Below are positions 48,584-58,182 of a stretch of 64,000 nt of DNA, in pieces. The notes below the pieces were generated by a model that was not told the DNA's origin, ran no database searches, and was given only the letters and a program-made list of their open reading frames with translations. Both the position numbers and the translations under genes were made by a program. The stretch comes from Brachionus manjavacas (taxonomy: Eukaryota; Rotifera; Eurotatoria; Ploima; Brachionidae). Where the stretch lies: contig JAHQIY010000003.1 of the NCBI GenBank assembly GCA_019054805.1, positions 7,998,001-8,062,000 of the forward strand, written 5' to 3'. Positions within the stretch are counted from its first letter, which is position 1. The number at the start of each line of letters is the position of its first letter.

Positions 48584-50626
48584 CTATTTGCATTCTCTTT
48601 TAAAAGCATATTTTCCTTTGGTGGTAATCAAATTATCTGATTCCGGAATAGACTGACTAGAAAAAACAAATTTTTAGGAATTAATAATTATTTAATTATA
48701 CTTTGAAGCCTATTTAAAATTTTACTAATTATATTTATCATTATTAACATTTTAAATTTAATACCAAATTCAAAATTTAAAAAACTAAAGACATAAATTT
48801 CAGAAAGCTGTTTACCTTCCAAACTTGTAATATATAGGCTTGATACGATCAACTTCAATTTGATGCAATATCGGTGTAAAAATTCGCCATGCTTCTTCAA
48901 GCTCATCAGACCGAACAAAACTAATTTGACTGCCATAAATAACATCCATAAGTAATCTTTCATAGGCCTTCGGCAAGTAAAGACCCTAAAAAAAATTCAG
49001 TCAATAATCATTTTTCAGTCAAATTTCATTCCAAGTTCATACTTCATATTTCTCGGCATAGGTCAAATCCAAATCAGTTTCTTCCAAAATAAAATCCATA
49101 CCCGGACGCTTATTCTGCATTTTTAAGCAAATACTTTCATCTGGTTGTATTCTGATAATCAGTTCGTTTCTTTTGCACGCATTTCTGAAAATATTGCCCG
49201 GCACTTGCTTAAACTGAATGCAAACTTCAGAAACTGTTCGATCTAAGGCTTTACCAGCTGAAATAATAAATGGAACTCCTTCCCACCTCTCGTTATTAAT
49301 GTATAAAATCATTGAGGCAAACGTGCTTGTAAGAGAATCATCAGGAACACTCTTGTCATCAGTATAGGCCTTTTTTTGGACACTTGTACCCTTTTCATTA
49401 GCTGCATATTGACCCAAAACAACATCCTCAATTTTTATCGGATCCATTGACTTAAGAACTTTTACCTAAAATAAAATATAACTTTTTTGTAATAGACAAA
49501 TTCAAATTTGGTTTTTTGAAATTCAATAAGTAAAGACTTTTGCTCAAAAATAAAATAAAAAATTTTAAAATTATTTTGAGCTTTTACTCTGCACCGAATT
49601 TTATTAAACCTCCCATGCTACCTTTTCATCTCTAATTGCATCGGCTGAGTTAGAAATAGGCTGGTCCATGGCTATTATGGTTAATATTTGTAGTAAATGA
49701 TTTTGAATGACATCTCTAATTATGCCGTACTCGTCAAAATAACCACCTCGACCCTCAGTGCCGAAGTTTTCTTTGAAATTAATGAAAACACTCTCAATCG
49801 AATCCCTATTCCAAGCTCGTCTAAATATTTGATTAGCAAATCTAAAAGCCAGAATGGATTGTACCATTTCTTTGCCAAGATAGTGGTCAATTCGAAAAAT
49901 TTCCTCTTCCTGAAAAAATCTACTCAAATGAGCCGACAAATCATTTGAAGAATTTGAATCTTTACCAAATGGTTTTTCAAGCACAAGATGAGTGTAAAAT
50001 GGCCTAGAGAAAAATGTTAAATTTAAGTTTATAAATTTTTATATTACTCTTTTGCTTTGCAATTTTTAGCGATTCTTTCAGATATGTCTGGATAAACTTT
50101 GGGTGGAACTGCTAAATAAAATATCCTGTTGCCACTCTGAAAATTTTGATTTGAATCAAGAAACAGCTTTTGAATGGTAGAGTCAAGCTCTTTAAATTTT
50201 TCCTCATCATTATAATTGCCACAAATATAAGAATTCTTGTCAACAAACATGTCGTAAATTTCTTGATCGTCTTTTTCCAATTTCATTCTGTCAATGATAT
50301 TTTTTTTTAGATAATCTTTAATTTCTAGATTTTTTCGACCAAAGCCCACAATAGCAGCATTTTGGGGCAAAAGGCTGTCCTTGAAAAGCCAAAAAAGATT
50401 AGGATAAATTTCTTTTTTGGCCAAGTCACCCTTTGTGTTAAAATAAATATTTTATTTTTCATTTAAATAACCTTGTACTAACTGAAGCACCAAATATGAC
50501 AAAAGCAGTTGGCTGCTTGTAAACATTTTGTTCCTGAATCGATTTTCGATATACTTCAAAATTTCTATCCCGTTTACGCATGTTCTTAAGAATTTTAAAA
50601 AATTTTCCGAGGCCTCTCTCAGTCAT
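48584..50626 (-). CDS. G6PD: Glucose-6-phosphate 1-dehydrogenase
   Basis: The first enzyme of the oxidative pentose phosphate pathway; it oxidises glucose-6-phosphate with NADP+ in the cytosol. Exons: 50626-50483, 50430-50048, 50003-49622, 49465-49043, 48985-48816 and 48656-48584. Joins keep frame and give 524 residues (human 515). The NADP-binding GASGDLAKK (about 46-54) spans the first intron. EKPFG is at about 185-189, and the substrate motif RIDHYLGKE at about 213-221 contains the catalytic-site Lys. [43 protein letters not shown] and [12 protein letters not shown] follow in family order, then [18 protein letters not shown]. The last exon is a short, lysine-rich, lineage-specific tail without the usual G-R-GP-E-D element, so the extreme C-terminus is less certain. 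Confidence 0.96.
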
Positions 50627-50762
50627 AATAATCTAAAAATAGATAAACTCTCTATAAAAAAAATTAAAAAACCAACCTAATTCTATAAAAAAAAATGGAT
50701 TGTTTTTTTCTTTAATTTTTTATATAGCAAAAGAATATTTTTGTAGAAATTTATTAAACAAT

Positions 50763-51779
50763 TCAAAAAAAATCTATTCCCATTAAAAAATTTTGATTAT
50801 TTTTATAAATTATTCCCGTGTCTTCACATTTGAATTGTTCCGGTCGAATCAAATCTATAATTAAACTCTTGTAGAATAGCTTCCATTGATCTAACTTTAA
50901 ACCTGTGCCTTTAAGACCCGATTGGAACCAATTTATTTGAGTACGAAAAATATTTTCCTCTGCTTTATTTCCAATATTCAAGCGATATTTCTTATTAACT
51001 TGGTTATATTTTCCAAATGACTTAGGATTCCAGTAGTTTAAGTCATTTTTTACACTTCTGATCATTGATTGAGTGGCTAAATTCACAAAAATTCTCAGGA
51101 ATTCAAGCTTAATAATTAGATGAGCGTCCTCTTTGGAAAATAATTTGGACAATTCATTTAACATACTGAGAAGTGGTCGATAGCCCACATATATTCGACC
51201 TATACCTGCGAATCCTCTTAATTTTTCAATTGAGCATTTGAAAAAGAATATTTTCAGTTCATTAAAGTTAAGTTTGACATTTTGTCCACAAATAGATTGA
51301 ACTGTTTTCAAAATTATTTCCTGGACTACTCTATTATGCTTTAATTTGAGAAATAGTTCATACAAAAAATTTAGTTCATGGTTTATGTCAACATCTCTGT
51401 AGGGCTTTACAAGATCGATTGAATCAAATATTTTGAAAAATAAGCCAAAAATTAGATAATCAGCACTTGATTTGCTTAGGTGGACCAAAAAAATTGATCG
51501 TGCCAATTCAATCTCGTCATGCTTAGGGCTTTTCAAAAAATTGTAAATTTTATTAAAACTGTCTTTGGTAAAGCGATCGTTTTCTAAAAAACTCTCATTA
51601 ATGCACAAATTGGACACAAAACAGTCTTTTGCTTTGACGATATTAAACGATGTCTCATAATTGGTGTTTAGCTTCACTCTTTGTCTTACTAGATTAAGTT
51701 TGGCAAATCGGTTGAATTGGATAAATTTTTTGTCATATGCTAAATTTTCATAGTATTTTGCGAAAGCCAGAGCACTCAT
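50763..51779 (-). CDS. Intronless gene of 338 residues, unknown function
   Basis: An uninterrupted frame from ATG at 51779 to TGA at 50763, with AATAAA only a few bases after the stop. The protein is mostly helical and basic, with no signal peptide, membrane segment or known motif that I can see. It has distinctive Trp/Tyr-rich stretches such as NDLNYWNPKSFGKYNQVNKK and INWFQSGLKGTGLKLDQWK in the last third. A helical repeat-like middle (about residues 90-240) could be a scaffold. It lies 137 bp upstream of the G6PD start on the same strand. I do not recognise it. Confidence 0.7.
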   Translation of the reverse strand: MSALAFAKYYENLAYDKKFIQFNRFAKLNLVRQRVKLNTNYETSFNIVKAKDCFVSNLCINESFLENDRFTKDSFNKIYNFLKSPKHDEIELARSIFLVHLSKSSADYLIFGLFFKIFDSIDLVKPYRDVDINHELNFLYELFLKLKHNRVVQEIILKTVQSICGQNVKLNFNELKIFFFKCSIEKLRGFAGIGRIYVGYRPLLSMLNELSKLFSKEDAHLIIKLEFLRIFVNLATQSMIRSVKNDLNYWNPKSFGKYNQVNKKYRLNIGNKAEENIFRTQINWFQSGLKGTGLKLDQWKLFYKSLIIDLIRPEQFKCEDTGIIYKNNQNFLMGIDFF

Positions 51780-52227
51780 TTTAGTCTAAAATCTAATTTT
51801 ATTTAGACAAAAATTGACAATTGTTTTTAAATTTTATTTTCTAACTGTTTTAGATATTTTTTAATATCAGGATATCACAACATGGTACCTGACATCCAAA
51901 ATTAAATATCCTCTTAATAATTATGTAACAATTATCTCGGGTTAAATTCAAAGATAGCTTTAAAAGATTAAAAAAAAGATAGTTTCTATGGTTTTTGATA
52001 AGATTTGGCAAATTTGAAATTGATTTTTAGACATATTGTGTAAATTTTGATACTGAATTTGTTATCAAAAAGTTTTACCTTTGAAAATGGCCACTTGTCT
52101 CTCCTTTTTATCTTAAAATTTGACAAGCTTATTTCCAAAAATTATTTTAAAAACAAAAAACTTTTAATTAAAAATTTTATTTTTAAAAATTTACATGACA
52201 TATTAACAAGAATTCTTAATTAAAAAA
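51780..52227. other. Intergenic
   Basis: The spacer between the 338-residue gene and the 3' end of MRG15. AT-rich, no feature seen. Confidence 0.6.
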
Positions 52228-53663
52228 TTATTTTTGGCTTTGGCTTTCATACATTTTAGACGTGAATAAACTAGATCTATGTTCGTTCAGATACCTTATT
52301 TAAATAATTAAAGATGATTAACTTTAAGCCAAAAAATATTTAGTTTACATTATGAAATCTTCAATGTAAAATACCAATTGTTTAATGCAAACTTCATCCC
52401 AATAAGTATAAGATAACAATTCGCCGATTTTAGCTTTAAATTAAACTTATCCTTTTATGATTAAAAGAGTCAGAAAATTACCCAAAAGGCGCAATAGATG
52501 AACGCAGCCGTAAATTTCATTAGGCTTTTTAGTTGAATTTTTTGTCAGCTAAATTTAATAAACTTTTTAATAAAAAGTAAATTTCTTTTTTAAATTAATT
52601 GTTTACTTCGTTGTATTGACTCTTCTCTGATTTATAAAGCAGCCGGCATAATATTGCTGTGTCGAAATAGTCTTTGATACCTTCAACTATTTCGGTGATA
52701 ATATTTCTTTCAAAATTTTTCAATATTTATTATTTCCTTTAAAAATATATTCAATTTTACTTGTCAAATTTTTTTTCAAGCTTAAAATTAGTATATTCAT
52801 CAAGAATTTCCTTAATGCTCTTGATTGCTGGAAGAGATACAAGCTTAAATAAATCAATAAGGTTTCAAACAAATGAAGGTTTTTTTATGACATTAAAATT
52901 CTAAATCAACTTTGATTATTACCTTGTTGTTTGAAATGTTTTCATAATCATCTAGAAGAATTTTTTGTAGCTCTTGAGGAATTTTAAAAGCTATTTCGCT
53001 TTGAACTTTATAATTATCAATCTTAAAAAAGAGAAAATTTTCATTTAATTTTAAAAAGATTTAAAAAAAAACGCACTAGATCATTTGATTCTTCCACCTT
53101 TTGCTTCTTTTTTTTATTTTCTATAAAATAAAAAATTAATTCGTACAATATTGAGATAATGAATGCACCTCTTTCTTCTTGAGTTAACTTTTCTAAATCT
53201 GCATTTTTTTCAAGCATACTATTGACATGTTTTCTTGAGTTTGACTTTATTTTTGATGCTATTTTGCTCGTACTTGTTTTATTAATTAATTAAAATAGAA
53301 TGATAAAAAATCTTTTTTACCCATGAGTGGCCAAAAGTTCTTGTTGTTTTTTAAGATTTTCTTCATTATATTTCAAAACTCTTGGACAAGTGACCCACTC
53401 GTCCCAGCTAAAAAAATGCTTGAAAATTTGTATATCCAGTTTAATTTACCTTTTATTCCATCCACTATAATGAATTAAGTAGTGAGGTGCTTTGTTTCGT
53501 GCTTCGGATCTAACACACTTAAAATTTGAATGAAAAAAATCATTTTCTTTTTATTAATATATAATACTTTTGCTTCGTATAATAGCGGTCCATGATAGCA
53601 TAATACGGTCTCACCATCTTGATACAGAAATTTTACCTTATCTTTATCTTTATCATTCGCCAT
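52228..53663 (-). CDS. MORF4L1: MRG15/MORF4L1 chromodomain protein, eleven exons
   Basis: MRG15 binds H3K36-methylated chromatin and is a subunit of NuA4/TIP60 acetyltransferase and Sin3-HDAC complexes. Exons: 53663-53568, 53517-53450, 53407-53321, 53272-53169, 53120-53077, 53021-52923, 52843-52761, 52706-52607, 52548-52482, 52433-52349 and 52294-52228. All phases match and give 299 residues. The chromo barrel is in residues 8-85: DGETVLCYHGPLLYEAK, then HYLIHYSGWNK and SWDEWV, then RVLKYNEENL. A basic linker follows (SKIASKIKSNSRKH, EKNKKKKQKVEE). The MRG domain runs from about 134 to the end: FKIPQELQKILLDDYENIS, IVEGIKDYFD, EIYGCVHLLRLLAKIGELLSY and FIMYLNEHRSSLF. The exons are only 44-104 nt each. 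The intron 5 donor is GTGCGT, which is less usual. Confidence 0.95.
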
Positions 53664-53989
53664 AATCGAATATTTATTTGTTTTGACTAAATTTTCAGAA
53701 AGCAGCTATTTTAAATGAAATATTTACTAATTATAAAATTCTTGAAAAATTTGAATTTTTGAAAGAATTTTCTTTACTTTTAGTTATTTTTTATCAGAAA
53801 AAAATTTCATAACCTCCAACTTGATTCAAATTTTTAATTCAAGTTTATTTGTGAACAATAATAATAGCCAACCCAACTTAAACTTGAACCCGAATTGTTG
53901 TAATTTTTATTAAATTTTTTAGAATCTGGAAATATTCCACTATAGCTTAGATCATATTGAACTATTATCAAGTGACTATCAAGTAACTT
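53664..53989. other. Upstream region of MRG15
   Basis: AT-rich, and the presumed promoter. No clear signal seen. Confidence 0.5.
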
Positions 53990-54262
53990 TTTTTTTCTAC
54001 GGCACCTGCAAGTTCTTTTTCAAAATCGAAAACGAATACTTTAAATTAGGTGAAACCATCTCAGAAAGCGACGTTGGTATCAAAATTGTAAAAACTAGGG
54101 ATTTATATAACGTCATACTAACTGAAAGGAAAGTAGGATTTGCTAGGCATAACAAAATAAACAACGAACTGAACTGGAGTGAACAAACGAAGGCAGTAGC
54201 GCTGAGAGCAAACGAGACGCTCGGGCGAGTAAAAAAGATTATTTAATGATAATAATAATAAT
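53990..54262 (+). mobile_element. LINE remnant A followed by an (AAT)n run
   Basis: The plus-strand frame contains ENEYFKLGETISES and then NNELNWSEQTKAVALRANET, which follows the LINE pattern around the region after the reverse transcriptase (family form: EKDLGV...L-W--Q---A---AN--LG-I). It ends in a stop and a (TAA)n run at about 54245-54262. A frame gap lies in the middle. Only this short part is recognisable. Confidence 0.65.
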
Positions 54263-54589
54263 GTGCTTTTAATAGAAAAGTAATTTATCCGGAAATTAAT
54301 TTTAACATATTAATTAAATTTAAATTTAAATTTGTAAATTTTGTAAATTTTTGTTAACTAAACCCTCTAATTTGTGTTGATATACTGTTTAATGATGATT
54401 TATTTAATATTAGTGTCGTTTAATTTAAGAAAACGAAATGTTTTTGGTAAAAATAATCAATTTGAATATTTTTTTCAAATAGTTTAAGAATAGAGATAAA
54501 AAGATTTAATTTGTTATTTTAAAATTTTGAGTTGCCCTTCTTTACACTTATCATTTTAAATTTAAAATATAAATTTTAAACGTTAGAAA

Positions 54590-54990
54590 GAGATCTTGGA
54601 GTTATCTTAAATTTGAAATGGAAAAATCAAGTGATAGAGTCAACAAACAAAGCAAATCATATGTTAGGTCGCATCAGGAAATCATTCGTTCGTTTTGATT
54701 ATAAGTTATTTAGATCATTGTATTTAACTTTTGTTCGTCCTCTTTTGGAATTTGCTGTGCCTGTATGATCTTCATTTCTGAAGTCGGACTTTGAGAATCT
54801 TGAGAGGATTCAACGCAGATCTACGAAAATTGTTTCTTCAATTAGAAATAAACCGTATGAAAGCAGATTGAGGGCTTTGAACGTTCCAAATCTGGTGGAA
54901 AGAAGAAAAAGAGCTGATGTTATTCAATTAAACAGTATCTCTAGAAAGTATAGAACATTACTAAAAAATTTTAAAAAAATATTTTAAGGT
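54590..54990 (+). mobile_element. LINE remnant B, C-terminal part
   Basis: The frame reads ERDLGVILNLKWKNQVIEST, KANHMLGRIRKSF, LYLTFVRPLLEFAVPV, a stop, then LERIQRRSTKIVSSIRN and YESRLRALNVPNLVERRKRA. This is the standard CR1/Jockey order after the reverse transcriptase. It carries at least one in-frame stop and no intact ends. It repeats the family block seen in remnant A, so A and B are separate insertions or copies. Confidence 0.85.
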
Positions 54991-55349
54991 GTAAAAATCT
55001 AAAATTAAAATCGATTTACATAAAATGTTAACTATACCATCCTAAAGATAATTTTATTAACTTTCTTTTGATAAAGAGATTGTTCAAAAAAAAAAATTCT
55101 GAACACTCCAGAACCCATTTTAAAAAAAGAGATAAAATTGAACAAAAAAAAAAATAGTCTACAAAGTTTAGAACAATTATTTTATCCTAAAATTTTACCA
55201 CACTTTGACAATCCCTGGCCATTTTTTTTCATACAATGCTTGGAATGTCTTTTCACTCTGTTTGCCTGCACTTTTTACGTTTGATTCGTTATTTTTGGAT
55301 TTTAAAATCGGTAATTTTATTGAGTTGTACCATTTTGGCTTTTTCCATA

Positions 55350-55670
55350 AAAATGGGCAAAAAAAAGTATCTGAGGCTCAAATGTGGCAAATAATTGGTC
55401 TAGTGAAGGATAAGACCAAATCTCAACAAGAAATAGCTGATCTAGTAGTAGTTTCGGGAAAATGTGTGATTACAACAAAGCGCAATTATGAGAATATATT
55501 GACCACAAAATGGTCAATACAAAAATTACGTCAGTAGAGCATTTAAAAAGCGTTCTTTTTGATGAATAGTTGATATTTCCTAGTGAAGTAGTAAAAAACA
55601 TGATTGAATCTATGCCAAAACGTGTCGCTGAGTGTTTTAAAGCTAAGGGTGGATATTTTAAATGTTAAAA
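55350..55670 (+). mobile_element. Internally deleted Tc1-like transposase
   Basis: The N-terminal helix-turn-helix part is present (55353-55500): VSEAQMWQIIGLVKDKTKSQ, then QEIADLVVVSGKCVI, matching the Tc1 paired-like DNA-binding domain. An ATG reading MGKKK lies just before it but one base out of frame. The sequence then jumps to the family's C-terminus (55575-55668): FPSEVVKNMIESMPKRVAE, then KAKGGY. The DDE catalytic centre between them is missing, so this is a dead deletion derivative. I found no clear terminal inverted repeats around it. Confidence 0.8.
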
Positions 55671-56570
55671 AATAAAAGTTAAAAATTTTGAAAACAATTT
55701 TTTTTGTTAAAAAATTTCCCTCCTTTTTTTTAGCGGTTTTTTTACTTCGATTTTTTTCTATCTTAGTTTTTGTATAGAGATAATATTTTTTCAAATGAAA
55801 CTCGCTGCCAAATCAATTAGTTGAAGTCAAATATTAACAGCTTTAAAGCAGGCATTGATAACAAAAATCAAAATCGTAAAAAAAATCTATAATTATCAAA
55901 AGATTATTTTATCGAAACTTAAATTTATTCAAGTCAAAATTTGTAATCTATTTAAATTAAAAGTTTTTTTTATTTTAAACAGGTTTGATTAAAGATCTTT
56001 TCTCTCAAAAAAATTTGATTATATTTTATATGAACAAAATTATACAATTTTTTCATTTCTTCTATTGCTTCGCAATAATTTCTTTATTTATTCCTATATG
56101 TTTGTTTGATAGTGTGTGTAATTTTCCCAAAATTTCATTTTCTTAATTTAAATCATTTTTAAAAAATGTTGAGTCTTTTTTTGTCTATGCAGGGTACTAC
56201 AGTTAGCGAGACAAGTGACTTTGTTAAATTAAGTACAAACCGAACAAAAATATTTCTTTTTTTGACTGATTAAAACAAATTTTAAAATATGGTTTAAAAA
56301 AAATTCAACAAACTAAAACATGTCATCTTTAAACACATTGTTTTGTATTTCTTCAATGAGATTTAATTTGATTGATTTTATTGATTTTTAAAAATGAATT
56401 AAAAATTTAGTTTTATTTAAAAGGAGAAACACAGCATTTTGTATTAAAGTAAACCTTTTGTGATCAATTTGCAATATATTTTGAATGTATTAATTTTACT
56501 TTATCATTTTATGTAATTTTTATTGCTTATTAAAATTATTTTTGTTTTTAAATGAACAAAAAAAAATGGT
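55671..56570. other. Intergenic, AT-rich
   Basis: Between the transposase remnant and LINE remnant C. No gene or repeat I can name. Confidence 0.5.
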
Positions 56571-56639
56571 CGTTTAATTTTGGTACCCCTCAGTACTGTT
56601 TTAAATTATTATTTTTTTATTTTGTTGAAAAAAACTTGA

Positions 56640-57420
56640 TATAGCTACTATGCTGATGATACAAAAAAATTATCAGTTGTTAAAGATGAAAAAGACAACA
56701 TTTTACTTCAACAAGATAAAGATAATTCAAGCTGGTCTCTCACCTTGTTTCTTGATTAAAACATTGAAAAATGCCTTGTAATGCATCAAAATCCAAACTA
56801 TGATTAAACAGTAAATATGGAACTAGAAACTATCTAAAACGAAACAAGAAAGGATTTAGCTATCTATTTGCATGACTCACATCATGCTGCGGTTACCACT
56901 TTATTCAAAATGACGTTAAATAGACAAACCAAGTTCTTTTTTATAAAGCGTCTGCACAAATCGTGCAAACCGAATGCTAGGAATGCTAGAAAAAAATTAT
57001 AGATATTTAAATATGGACTCTTTGAAAATGCTATAAACAGCGCTTGGCCTCACTTAGAGTTTACAATGAGTTCTTGGTGCCCATATTTAGAAAAAGAAAT
57101 CGTTGAACTAGAAAAAGTTCAGAGAAGGGCAACATAAATCATCCCTTTCCTCCGTCATTTCGAACATTACAAAAGACTTAAAAAAAGTAAGAAGAATGAG
57201 GGGTGATAAAATTCAGATCTATAAAATCATAAATGGCTATGAAAGTGTTAAACTTATTTATGGAATGAACTTTTCTTACAATCAAGTATACAATTTGAGG
57301 AAACACCCAAAATGCATGGTAAGAGAACATGTCAAAAATTGTGTGCATCGTTATCATTTTTTGACAAATCGTGTTGTTAAAATTTGTAATAGCCTGCCTG
57401 AAGAAATAGTTAATTCTTAA
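56640..57420 (+). mobile_element. LINE remnant C, reverse transcriptase to C-terminus, decayed
   Basis: It starts at the reverse transcriptase active site (YYADDTKKLSVV, about 56644-56680). It continues through several stops to WCPYLEKEIVELEKVQRRAT (about 57075-57135) and ends with the family tail KIQIYKIINGYESV, VHRYHFLTNRVVKICNSLP (to 57420). The last 74 codons (57196-57420) are uninterrupted. CR1/Jockey-like by motif order. Confidence 0.85.
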
Positions 57421-57719
57421 ACAAAAAATATAATTTAAAACTAAGCTAGATAAATGGCTTAGGAATTATTAACTGCTAAAGTCTGAAACTAATTATTCAA
57501 ATGAATGGTAAAAATTTGAGTTGAGCGTATGAAACGAACCAGTCTGGATTGCATATTAAATTAAAACAAATATTTTGTCATTTTCACTCAAGAATAGCAC
57601 ACTTTAAAAAAGTGTATTTGAATTTTTAATGTTAACGAATGAATGGAAATTATTTTTTAAAAATATAAAAATTATTCTTTTAATAAAAGCTTTATTTTTT
57701 TCATAAAAAATAAAAAAAA

Positions 57720-58034
57720 GAATCGTTTTATTTATATTTATAAATCAAATAGTTTGAAAAAAAAAAAAAAAGTAAACAAAAAAAATTAAAAATACTACTG
57801 AGAAGAGAATGAAATAAAAAAGAAAAAAAAAGATAAAGAGAGAGAGAGATAGATAGAGATAAAGACAAATATGTGTTGACAAAAGAAAAAAAATACATTT
57901 ATAAAAATTTAAATTTTTTAAATTTTAATACAATTAATATAGAACAAGAGTTTAGAATAATTTTTAGTTATTTTTATTTTTAAGTGAACAAAAAAGTAAT
58001 AAAATGAAAAAAAAAAAAAAACACACACACACAC
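57720..58034. repeat. Simple-sequence cluster: A-runs, (GA)n/(GATA)n and (AC)n
   Basis: A/T-rich tract with long A runs, GAGAGAGAGATAGATAGAG at about 57838-57860 and an uninterrupted (AC)7 at 58021-58034. It lies downstream of the ARID1 3' end. Confidence 0.85.
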
Positions 58035-58182
58035 TTCTCAGATTTTAAGACGACGAGTTTAGTTTGTTTAGCGGATCGGTTCGGCTTTTTAATTTTGGCA
58101 ACCCTCAGTACTGTTTTCTCTCTTCTTATTTATTTTTCTCCATTTAACTTCTAATAAAACATTTCATACTAACACAAACTAA

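Larger units (their letters stand above)
56571..58117. repeat. About 30-bp direct repeats flanking LINE remnant C, one inside the ARID1 3' flank
   Basis: TTAATTTTGG, two or three variable bases, then CCCTCAGTACTGTTTT, occurs at about 56574-56602 and again at 58088-58117. The right copy lies just downstream of the ARID1 stop codon (minus strand), so the left copy may be a duplicated piece of that 3' region. Confidence 0.7.
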
